From Acidisoma sp035492295 (GTDB taxonomy: Bacteria > Pseudomonadota > Alphaproteobacteria > Acetobacterales > Acetobacteraceae), in contig NZ_DATJJK010000213.1 of assembly GCF_035492295.1 (NCBI RefSeq), positions 1-18,950 of the forward strand: DNA of 18,950 nucleotides. Reading direction: 5' to 3'. Shown piece by piece: positions 1 through 6,356 of this stretch. The position numbers were made by a program, and so were the translations under genes. The notes beneath the pieces are model-generated. The model was not told where the DNA came from. It saw only the letters and a program-made list of their open reading frames with translations, and did no database searches. The first letter of the stretch is position 1. Every line of letters begins with the position of its first letter.

Positions 1-1863
1 GGACAAGGGCTTGAGCATGACCGAGATGTTCGCGCCGTTGGACCCGGCGCCATTCGATCCGACCCTGAGCATGGCGCCCAGGACATTGGGATCGGCGTTG
101 AAAATATCGGCGACCTTGGCGCCATAATTGACCATCCGTTCATAGGATGTGCCGTTGGCGCCCTGGATGCTGACAATCAGCAGGCCGGAGTCGTCCGGCG
201 GAAGAAAGTCCTCCGGCATGATGTCGAACAGAACGGCGCTGGCGACGATGCTCGCCGCGAAAAGGCCCAGGATCGCCCGCTTATGGGCCAGGCTCCAACC
301 CAGGCTGCGGCGATAGGCCTGTTGTACGGCGTCAAAGCTGCGTTCGCTCCAGCGGTAGAAGGCCGAGTGCTTTTCGCGCCGCTCATCCTTCAATATCCGC
401 GCGCACAGCATGGGCGTCAGCGTGACCGAGACGATGCCCGACACCAGGATCGCCATCATCATGGTCACGGCAAATTCGTGCAGCAGCCGACCGACAATGC
501 CGCCCATGAACACCAGCGGAATGAAGACGGCGATCAACGACACCGTCATGGACAGGATGGTGAAGCCGATTTCGGCCGAGCCCTTCACTGCCGCGTCATA
601 GGGTGCTTGGCCTTCCTCGACATGGCGGACGATATTCTCCAGCATGACGATCGCATCATCGACGACGAAGCCGACCGCGATGGTCAGGGCCATGAGGGAG
701 AGATTGTCGAGGCTGAAGCCCGCCGCATACATGGCGGCCAGCGTGCCCACCAGCGCCACCGGAATGGTGATGCTGGGGATGACCGTCGCCCAGACATTGC
801 GGAGAAAAGCGAAGATCACCATCACCACGAGGCAGATCGCGAGGATGAGGGTGAATTCCACATCGTCGACCGAGGCGCGGATGGTGAGCGTGCGGTCCGA
901 GACCACATCGAGATGGACGTTCGGCGGAAAATACGCCCTCAGTGTCTGGAGCTTGGCTTTCACCCCGTCCGCGGTCTTGATGACATTGGCGTTCGGCAGC
1001 TTGAAGACCAACAGCAGCACCGCGCGCTTGTTGTTGACCCAGGCCGCGAGTTCCCGGTTCTGCGGCCCGGCAACCGCCTGGCCGATATCGCGGATGCGGA
1101 TCGGCGCACCGTTTTTGTAGCCGATGACGATGTCGTTATAAGGCGGAGCCTGTGTCAGTTGGTCGTTGTCATAGATGGTGTAGGCGCGGTTCGGCCCGTC
1201 GACGCTGCCCTTCGGTTTGTCGACCGTCGCGTTGGTCAACACGCTGCGCACGTCTTCCATCGTCAGGCCCATCATGGCGAGCCGCGCGGGATCGACCTGC
1301 ACCCGGATCGCCGGCGTCTGCTGGCCACCGACCAGCACCTGCCCCACGCCCGGAAGCTGAGAGAGCTGCTGCTCGACGATGTTCTCGGCGTAGCGGTCCA
1401 CCTCCGTGATCGGCGCCTGGTCTGAATGCATGGCGAGGATCATGATCGGACTGTCGGAAGGGTTGATCGCCCGGAAGGTTGGCGGGCTTGGCATATCGGC
1501 TGGCAGAGATCCCTGCGCCGCGTTGATCGCCTCCAGCAGCAGGGTCTCGGCATTGCCGAGATCGGTGCCAAGGTCGAATTGCAGCGTGATCTGGGTGGTG
1601 CCTTGCACGCTGGTCGAGGTCATCTGCGCAAGGCCCGGCAGCATTTGTCCGAATTCGGTCTCGAGCGGGGTCGCGACCGTCGAGGCCATGGTCTGCGGGC
1701 TGGCGCCCGGGTACTGCGCTGACACGGTGAGTGTCGGGAAGGTCACGTTGGGCAGCGGTGCAACGGGCAGCAGCGGATAGGCGGCTAGGCCCACCAGAAA
1801 GATGGCCGCCGCGATCAGCGACGTCGCGATCGGCCGCCGGATGAAGGGAGTGGAGATGCTCAT
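1..1863 (-). CDS. RND multidrug efflux permease, MdtB/MdtC-like (3' end outside window)
   Basis: Inner-membrane proton-driven pump subunit of the HAE1 branch of the RND superfamily, which exports drugs through a tripartite complex. The window holds the first 621 codons of about 1,030 expected. Translation begins MSISTPFIRRPIATSLIAAA, the usual first membrane helix. The porter domain follows and contains INPSDSPIMIL and RAYTIYDNDQ, which resemble MdtB/MdtC more than AcrB. The TM4 proton-relay pair is present as VGFVVDDAIVMLENI, with Asp402 and Asp403 matching AcrB Asp407/408. LTPMLCARIL follows at the end of the first membrane bundle, and the visible part of the second half begins normally. 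The ATG shares four bases (ATGA) with the stop of the adaptor gene upstream, so the two are probably translationally coupled. No frameshift is seen. The substrate cannot be read from sequence. MdtB and MdtC often occur as a pair, so a second permease gene may lie beyond the left edge. Confidence 0.93.
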   Translation of the reverse strand, partial: MSISTPFIRRPIATSLIAAAIFLVGLAAYPLLPVAPLPNVTFPTLTVSAQYPGASPQTMASTVATPLETEFGQMLPGLAQMTSTSVQGTTQITLQFDLGTDLGNAETLLLEAINAAQGSLPADMPSPPTFRAINPSDSPIMILAMHSDQAPITEVDRYAENIVEQQLSQLPGVGQVLVGGQQTPAIRVQVDPARLAMMGLTMEDVRSVLTNATVDKPKGSVDGPNRAYTIYDNDQLTQAPPYNDIVIGYKNGAPIRIRDIGQAVAGPQNRELAAWVNNKRAVLLLVFKLPNANVIKTADGVKAKLQTLRAYFPPNVHLDVVSDRTLTIRASVDDVEFTLILAICLVVMVIFAFLRNVWATVIPSITIPVALVGTLAAMYAAGFSLDNLSLMALTIAVGFVVDDAIVMLENIVRHVEEGQAPYDAAVKGSAEIGFTILSMTVSLIAVFIPLVFMGGIVGRLLHEFAVTMMMAILVSGIVSVTLTPMLCARILKDERREKHSAFYRWSERSFDAVQQAYRRSLGWSLAHKRAILGLFAASIVASAVLFDIMPEDFLPPDDSGLLIVSIQGANGTSYERMVNYGAKVADIFNADPNVLGAMLRVGSNGAGSNGANISVMLKPLS

Positions 1864-3002
1864 CCGGCAGCCTTGTCATCGGCCGGAGCCCCGACGCCGG
1901 TTGCCTGGCGCGGCGCCACTTTCGTTCCCGGTGTGAGGCGCGATTGGCCGCTCATCACGATGGTTTCATGGCCCGAAAGCCCCTTGGTCACCACGCTGAG
2001 CCCGTCATAGTCGTAGCCGACGCTCACCGGCACCTGCGCCACCGTGTCATCCGGTTTGACCTGAAAGACGAAGAGCCCTTCCGGCCCATGCTGAACCGCG
2101 ATGCTCGGCAAGGTCACGGCGTCATGCAAGGTCTTGATCTGCAGCCGCGCATTGACGAACTGGCCGGGCCAGAGATGGTCGTCGGCATTGGCGAAACGGG
2201 CCTTGAGAGAGATCGTGCCGGTCGCGGTATCGATCGTATTGTCTGGAGTGATCAAGGTGCCGGTCGCGATCGGCTGACCGGAATCCTTGGAGGTCACCTG
2301 AACGCCCAGGGGCCCGGAGGTGCGCGCCTCCTGCACGGCAAGCAGCTGGTCCTCGGGCAGGGTGAAGACCACTGCGATCGGTTTGTCCTGGGTCACGGTC
2401 AGGATCGCCGTGGTGCCGTTTGCCTGAATGAGGTTGCCGACATCGACCTGATAAAGGCCAACCCGGCCCGCAAAGGGCGCGCGGATGGTGCAATAGCCGA
2501 GATTGATTTTCGCCGTCTCGATCGACGCGTTGTCACCCTGGATCGCCGCCTGATACCGGCCCACCGTGGCACGCTGATCGTCCACCTGCTGCACCGGCGC
2601 GTAGCTGCTCTTCGCGAGCTTGGCATAGCGATCGAGATCGAGCTGCGCGCTCTGCAGCTGGGCGATATCCTGCGCCCTCTGGGCCAAAGCCTGGTCGAGC
2701 GCCGCCTTGTACGGAGCGGGATCGATCTGAGCGATGATCTCGCCCTTCTGGACCTCCTGGCCCTCCTTGGCAGGCAGATCGAGCAACACGCCGCCCACCT
2801 GAGCCTCCAGCCTTACGGTGCGGTAGGCTTGTACCGTGCCGAGCCCTTCGAGATAGACCGGCACATCCTGTATCTTCGCCTCCGTCACGGTCACCGGCAC
2901 CCCGGCATCGCCGGGAGTGGCCGCCCAGGCTGCCAGGCTCCCTTCGCTCAGCAGACCGAGGAGGACCATGATCCCGCTCATCCAGCGGCCGCGCGCGCCC
3001 AT
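1860..3002 (-). CDS. mdtA: RND efflux periplasmic adaptor (membrane fusion protein), MdtA-like
   Basis: Periplasmic adaptor linking an RND pump to an outer-membrane channel; 380 aa, near the usual size. Residues 1-28 look like a Sec signal peptide ending AWA-AT. No lipobox cysteine is present, so it is probably held by its signal anchor or soluble rather than a lipoprotein. The two lipoyl halves are at about 64-98 (EAQVGGVLLDLPAKEGQEV) and 168-203 (APFAGRVGLYQVDVG), with an alpha-helical hairpin between them (about 97-165). The stretch DNTIDTATGTISLKARF (254-270) followed by LWPGQFVNARL is characteristic of MdtA-type adaptors. The ATG at 3002 has only a weak upstream GGGAA; Met8 is an alternative start that would shorten the signal peptide. 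It overlaps the permease gene by four bases and is the first gene of the efflux operon. The family is sure; equating it with E. coli mdtA is by resemblance. Confidence 0.92.
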   Translation of the reverse strand: MGARGRWMSGIMVLLGLLSEGSLAAWAATPGDAGVPVTVTEAKIQDVPVYLEGLGTVQAYRTVRLEAQVGGVLLDLPAKEGQEVQKGEIIAQIDPAPYKAALDQALAQRAQDIAQLQSAQLDLDRYAKLAKSSYAPVQQVDDQRATVGRYQAAIQGDNASIETAKINLGYCTIRAPFAGRVGLYQVDVGNLIQANGTTAILTVTQDKPIAVVFTLPEDQLLAVQEARTSGPLGVQVTSKDSGQPIATGTLITPDNTIDTATGTISLKARFANADDHLWPGQFVNARLQIKTLHDAVTLPSIAVQHGPEGLFVFQVKPDDTVAQVPVSVGYDYDGLSVVTKGLSGHETIVMSGQSRLTPGTKVAPRQATGVGAPADDKAAG

Positions 3003-3070
3003 CTTCCCGTTTCCCTTTGCTTTCTCTCCTAGCTAGCGTGGGTGATATCTCAGTTGCGAGGGCTCCTAGA

Positions 3071-3099
3071 TTAATATCCCGCCTTCGTGAGCGGATGTT
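3071..3099 (-). promoter_or_regulatory. Candidate promoter of the efflux operon
   Basis: On the minus strand TATTAA (3071-3076) is a fair -10 hexamer in the only AT-rich patch of the 162-base gap between treZ and the adaptor gene. The matching -35 position with a 17-base spacer (3094-3099) reads AACATC, a poor match to TTGACA, and lies inside the palindrome at 3088-3110. A weak promoter that depends on or is blocked by a regulator would fit. The leader would be about 60 bases. Confidence 0.35.
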
Positions 3100-3110
3100 T
3101 CCATCCGTCA
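3088..3110. promoter_or_regulatory. Candidate repressor operator upstream of the efflux operon
   Basis: An inverted repeat lies 86-108 bases before the adaptor start. Inner arms CGGATG and CATCCG (3092-3097 and 3102-3107) are separated by four bases. Outer TGA/TCA arms extend the symmetry with one unpaired G. It overlaps the position where the -35 box would sit relative to the -10 candidate at 3071-3076. Palindromes of this size at this position are typical of TetR-family control of RND efflux operons. The family assignment is inference, and no regulator gene is in the window. Confidence 0.45.
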
Positions 3111-3133
3111 CAGAAGGAGACCTTTCGTCAGCA

Positions 3134-3162
3134 CGGGTTCCGGTCTTGTGCCCGGAAGCCCG
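3134..3162 (-). terminator. Hairpin just after treZ, possible terminator
   Basis: Arms CGGGTTCCGG (3134-3143) and CCGGAAGCCCG (3152-3162) pair over ten base pairs with one bulged base and an eight-base loop. The hairpin begins two bases after the treZ TAA stop. No run of T follows on the transcribed strand, so this is not a classic intrinsic terminator. It could protect the mRNA 3' end or act with Rho. Confidence 0.45.
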
Positions 3163-3164
3163 CC

Positions 3165-4955
3165 TTAAAACTGATCACGGGACCAGAGCACCGACCAGGC
3201 GGGCAAGGTGCCCGCCAGCGGATCGCCACCCTCGCGCCAGACCGTGCGAACACAAGGCGATGAAAAGCCCCCCTGTCTTTCGGCTGAGAGATTGGCCTGC
3301 AGGAGCAGACGAATTTCCCCCGCTGTCCAGGAGACTTCGACCGCACCGGGTGCCAGCATGCGGGCTTCGCCACCAGCCGCGATCCGGGACAAGAGCGGCT
3401 GAATCTCGGTGCGCCGTGTGCCGAGGATACGGGTGAACCAGGGCAGGAGCGCGGGATCTGCCGCATTCCAATCGAGCTTGGATGCGTGGAAGGTAGCCTC
3501 CGCCACAGGATCCGGAATTTTCGCCCGCTTCTCGGGATCGCTGAATTCCGGAAAGCGCGAAAACTCCGCACGGCGCCCGTCCCTCACTTTCTCGGCAAGT
3601 TCCCCGGCAAAATCGGCAAAGAACAGAAACGGGGTGCGCGCGCCCAGTTCCTCTCCCATGAAGATCATCGGCACCTGCGGCAGCAGCAGATAGGTCGCTG
3701 AAACAGCGCGCAACGCCTCGGGGCTCACCAGCGTCGAAAGCCGGTCGCCCATGGCACGGTTGCCGATCTGGTCATGGTTCTGGGCGAAGGCCACGAAGGC
3801 CGTGGGCGGCAGATGGGCGCAAGGCTCGCCCCGGCTGCGGCCGCTGTATTCCATCGCCTGGCCCTGAAAGGCGAAGCCCTGGGCCAGCGCCCGGCCGAGC
3901 AGCCCAGGCTCGGCCGCATAGGGCGCGTAATAGGCAACCTTCTCCCCCGTCGCCGCGACATGCAGCACGTGATGCACGTCGTCATTCCATTGTGCCGTGT
4001 AGTCGCGCGGCTGGCGCGCGGCGTTCCGCTCCAGGAGGCTGGCGCGGTTATCCTCGTTTTCGAGGATGAGATGCAGCGGCCGGTCTGTCACCGAGGTGCG
4101 CAGCCGCTCCGCCATTTCCACGAGAAGATGCCGGTCGCTGTCATCCTGGATGGCATGGACAGCATCGAACCGCAGCCCGTCGAGATGGAATTCGTGGATC
4201 CAGTAGAGGGCGTTCTGGATAAAGAATTCGCGCACCGCGCTGCTCTCAGCGCCGTCGACGTTGATGCCAGCCCCCCAAGGGCTCTGATGACGCTCGGTAA
4301 AGAATTGCGGCGCATAAGCGCTGAGGTAATTCCCGTCCGGCCCGAAGTGATTGTAGACGACGTCCAGCAACACGCCGATGCCGCGCGCATGGGCGGCATC
4401 GATCAGCGCCTTGAAATCCTCCGGTCGCCCATAGCTCGCATCCGGGGCATAGGGCAGCACGCCGTCATAACCCCAGTTCCGCGCACCGGGAAAATCGGCG
4501 ACCGGCATGATTTCGATCAGCGTGACGCCGATCGCGGCGAGGTGGTCGAGTTTGTCGATCGCCCCCCGGAAGGTGCCTGCGGGCGTGAAGGTGCCGATGT
4601 GAAGCTCATAGATGACGGCCTCGTCCCAGGCGCGGCCGCGCCAGGCACCGTCCTGCCAGTCATAGTCCTCCGGGTCGATCACCTCGCTCGGCCCATGAAC
4701 GTCTTCCGGCTGATAGCGGGAGGCGGGGTCCGGCACGCGCAACCCCTCCCCCACGACGTAGCTGTAGCGGGAGCCGGGATGCGCTTGAGGCAGCAGCCGC
4801 TCGTGCCAACCTTCGGGAAGTGCCTCCATCGGCACGGGCTCCCTCCCGTCCACTTCCAACAGGAGCTGAGCTACCCCCGGCGCCCAGAGGCGGAAAAGCA
4901 CGCCATTCGTCTGCAGACTTGCCCCAAAGGGCATGGCATGGGCGCGCGTCGTCAT
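3165..4955 (-). CDS. treZ: Malto-oligosyltrehalose trehalohydrolase
   Basis: Cytoplasmic GH13 enzyme that releases free trehalose from malto-oligosyltrehalose, the product of TreY, in the glycogen/maltodextrin-to-trehalose route. It is 596 aa, normal for TreZ. The N-terminal beta-sandwich domain begins FGASLQTNGVLFRLWAPG (10-27). The barrel shows AVIYELHIGTFTPAGTF (113-129), LLDVVYNHFGPDGNYL (196-211), GLRFDAVHAI with nucleophile Asp264, LILENEDN with acid/base Glu299, and QNHDQIGNRAMGDR with Asp395. PMIFMGEELGARTPFLFFADF-like sequence (429-449) is typical of TreZ and separates it from the glycogen branching enzyme. The ATG at 4955 has GAGGA about 12 bases upstream, a rather wide spacing; Met8 is a less supported alternative. 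Neighbours are an MFS gene and an efflux operon, so its partner treY is not adjacent. All catalytic residues are intact. Confidence 0.95.
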   Translation of the reverse strand: MTTRAHAMPFGASLQTNGVLFRLWAPGVAQLLLEVDGREPVPMEALPEGWHERLLPQAHPGSRYSYVVGEGLRVPDPASRYQPEDVHGPSEVIDPEDYDWQDGAWRGRAWDEAVIYELHIGTFTPAGTFRGAIDKLDHLAAIGVTLIEIMPVADFPGARNWGYDGVLPYAPDASYGRPEDFKALIDAAHARGIGVLLDVVYNHFGPDGNYLSAYAPQFFTERHQSPWGAGINVDGAESSAVREFFIQNALYWIHEFHLDGLRFDAVHAIQDDSDRHLLVEMAERLRTSVTDRPLHLILENEDNRASLLERNAARQPRDYTAQWNDDVHHVLHVAATGEKVAYYAPYAAEPGLLGRALAQGFAFQGQAMEYSGRSRGEPCAHLPPTAFVAFAQNHDQIGNRAMGDRLSTLVSPEALRAVSATYLLLPQVPMIFMGEELGARTPFLFFADFAGELAEKVRDGRRAEFSRFPEFSDPEKRAKIPDPVAEATFHASKLDWNAADPALLPWFTRILGTRRTEIQPLLSRIAAGGEARMLAPGAVEVSWTAGEIRLLLQANLSAERQGGFSSPCVRTVWREGGDPLAGTLPAWSVLWSRDQF

Positions 4956-5016
4956 GATGGCCGATTGTCCTCATTGCGTGGCCCACCGGGCCGCAGTTCC
5001 TGTTCGAAGCCCCGCT

Positions 5017-5044
5017 TAGATAAGAGCGCCGGCCCGGCCGCCAA
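5017..5044 (-). promoter_or_regulatory. Weak candidate promoter for treZ
   Basis: In the 144-base gap before treZ the minus strand has TTGGCG (5039-5044) and TATCTA (5017-5022), 16 bases apart. They match the sigma-70 consensus at four and three of six positions. The spacer holds a GC palindrome, GCCGGGCCGGC (5028-5038). The match is poor, and the call rests mainly on position, about 60 bases before the start codon. The gap holds nothing else that I can support. Confidence 0.25.
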
Positions 5045-5099
5045 GCCTAATCGATTCTATATCGGCACGATGGGGTGGTGCCTTTCTCGGGGCGCAAGG

Positions 5100-6251
5100 C
5101 TAGCGCCCGGGCGCGACCTTCGCGCCGCTGAGCACAGCCAGCAGCAGCAGCCCGACCAGGAGCAGCGCGAGGCCGAGGCTGGTGGCGCCTGCAACGAAGC
5201 CGACGATGGCCGGGCCACACAAAAGCCCCGCATAGCCGAGCGCGCTGATGATCGGAATGGAAACGCTGGGCGGCACGCCAGGTACCCGGGCCGCCGCGCT
5301 GAAGAGCAGCGGCACAATATTCGCCGCCCCCAATCCTACCAGGCAGAAGCCGAACAGGGCGAAAGGTCCAGGCAGCCCGACCGCCGCTGCCCAACCGGCC
5401 ATGCCGACCACCGCACTCGCCCGCAGCATGAAGCGTGCGCCCATGCGCCGTGTCATCCGGTCTCCGCTCAGCCGGCCCGCGACCATCGCAACCGAGAAAG
5501 CCGCATAGCCAAGACCGCCATAGGAGGCGGGCAGTCCTTTCTGGGCCAGGAACAGGGCGCTCCAGTCAAGTGCTGCGCCCTCGCCCAGAAAGCCCACGAC
5601 GCAGAGTGCGCCGATCAGCAGAACCAGCGGATGGAGTGCGATGCTCCAGCCGGGCCTCCGGCCGCTCGCATGCGGCCGCTCGCGTCCCGGCAACAGAGTG
5701 CCTGCGCGCCACAGCCAGACGCCGAGGAAAAGCAGGGTGACGACGAGGGCCGCACCGAGAACCGACAGGCCGGCACCGAGTAACAGGGTGAGACCGAGGG
5801 ATGCGGCGAGGCCGCCCAGGCTGAACATGCCGTGAAAGCCGGACATCAGGGGCTTGCGGCTGAGGATTTCCACCTCCACCGCCTGGGCATTCATTGCGGC
5901 ATCCAGCCCGCCGATCCCGAAGCCGAAGCAGAGCAGCGCCAGCGCCAGCGCCGCCGGATTCGCGAGGATCGCGAGGAGGGGCAGGACGAAGGTCACGAGG
6001 ATCGCCCCCGCGATCATGGTGCGGCGTGACCCATGGCGGCGGAGCGCCCAGGCGATCACCGGCATCACCGCGGCGGCACCGACACCAAGACCCATGAGGA
6101 CGAGGCCAAGGGCGCTGGTGCCAAGGCCCGTGCGCGCCTTGGCGAAGGGCACCATCGGTGCCCAGGCGGCATTGGCAAAACCCGCGAGAAAGAAGAACAG
6201 CCGCGTGGATAGGCGCGCGGCTGCCAGGCTCTGCCGATCCGTCTCGTTCAC
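5100..6251 (-). CDS. MFS transporter, YbjJ-like
   Basis: A 383-aa integral membrane protein of the major facilitator superfamily with about 12 hydrophobic segments and a basic mid-protein loop (about 188-202, PGRERPHASGRRPG). The order GGLDAAMNAQAVEVE (114-128), SGFHGMFSLGG (137-147) and EGAALDWSALFL (224-235) matches the E. coli YbjJ group of uncharacterised transporters, related to fucose-permease-like carriers. The start is GTG at 6251, supported by GAAGGA (6260-6265) eight bases upstream; the sequence from there gives a normal N-terminus running into helix 1. The substrate is unknown. It lies 105 bases downstream of ftsZ beyond a strong hairpin. No AT-rich promoter is visible in that gap, so it may depend partly on read-through. 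The family is sure; the function is not. Confidence 0.88.
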   Translation of the reverse strand: MNETDRQSLAAARLSTRLFFFLAGFANAAWAPMVPFAKARTGLGTSALGLVLMGLGVGAAAVMPVIAWALRRHGSRRTMIAGAILVTFVLPLLAILANPAALALALLCFGFGIGGLDAAMNAQAVEVEILSRKPLMSGFHGMFSLGGLAASLGLTLLLGAGLSVLGAALVVTLLFLGVWLWRAGTLLPGRERPHASGRRPGWSIALHPLVLLIGALCVVGFLGEGAALDWSALFLAQKGLPASYGGLGYAAFSVAMVAGRLSGDRMTRRMGARFMLRASAVVGMAGWAAAVGLPGPFALFGFCLVGLGAANIVPLLFSAAARVPGVPPSVSIPIISALGYAGLLCGPAIVGFVAGATSLGLALLLVGLLLLAVLSGAKVAPGR

Positions 6252-6259
6252 GCACGAGG

Positions 6260-6265
6260 TCCTTC
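6260..6265 (-). promoter_or_regulatory. Ribosome binding site supporting the GTG start of the MFS gene
   Basis: GAAGGA on the minus strand lies eight bases before GTG at 6251. It is the main reason for choosing this non-ATG start. Confidence 0.6.
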
Positions 6266-6312
6266 AGAAGATCGGCCGCGCCGCATGGCCCGGACGGGCG
6301 GGCGTGGGGAGA

Positions 6313-6350
6313 GGCATCGGACCGCCCCGCCAAAGGGACGGTCCGATGCC
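6313..6350 (-). terminator. Strong hairpin after ftsZ, probable end of the dcw transcript
   Basis: Arms GGCATCGGACCG (6313-6324) and CGGTCCGATGCC (6339-6350) are perfect 12-base complements. The inner bases add CCC/GGG and one G-T pair, giving a stem of about 16 bp and a six-base loop. It begins six bases after the ftsZ stop codon. No T run follows (TCTCCCCACG on the transcribed strand), so termination may be partial or Rho-assisted, or the hairpin may stabilise the ftsZ mRNA. Confidence 0.6.
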
Positions 6351-6356
6351 ACGTCG

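Noticed and set aside
1169..1879. Minus-strand open frame of 236 codons near the permease start
   Set aside because: It is in another frame from the RND permease, which reads cleanly from the ATG at 1863 through its TM4 Asp pair. The alternative product has no membrane segments.
1944..3032. Plus-strand open frame of 362 codons opposite the adaptor gene
   Set aside because: I considered a divergent regulator of the efflux operon, but the product has no helix-turn-helix or ligand domain and mirrors the adaptor coding sequence.
5080..5100. GCCTT/AAGGC inverted repeat at the MFS stop codon as a terminator
   Set aside because: Only five base pairs around an eleven-base loop with no T run; too weak to call.
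3774..5783. Long plus-strand open frame of 669 codons opposite treZ and the MFS gene
   Set aside because: It lies antisense to two genes with intact family motifs, crosses the gap between them, and its translation is rich in Arg, His, Asp and Gln with no recognisable domain. This is the usual antisense shadow of GC-rich codon use.
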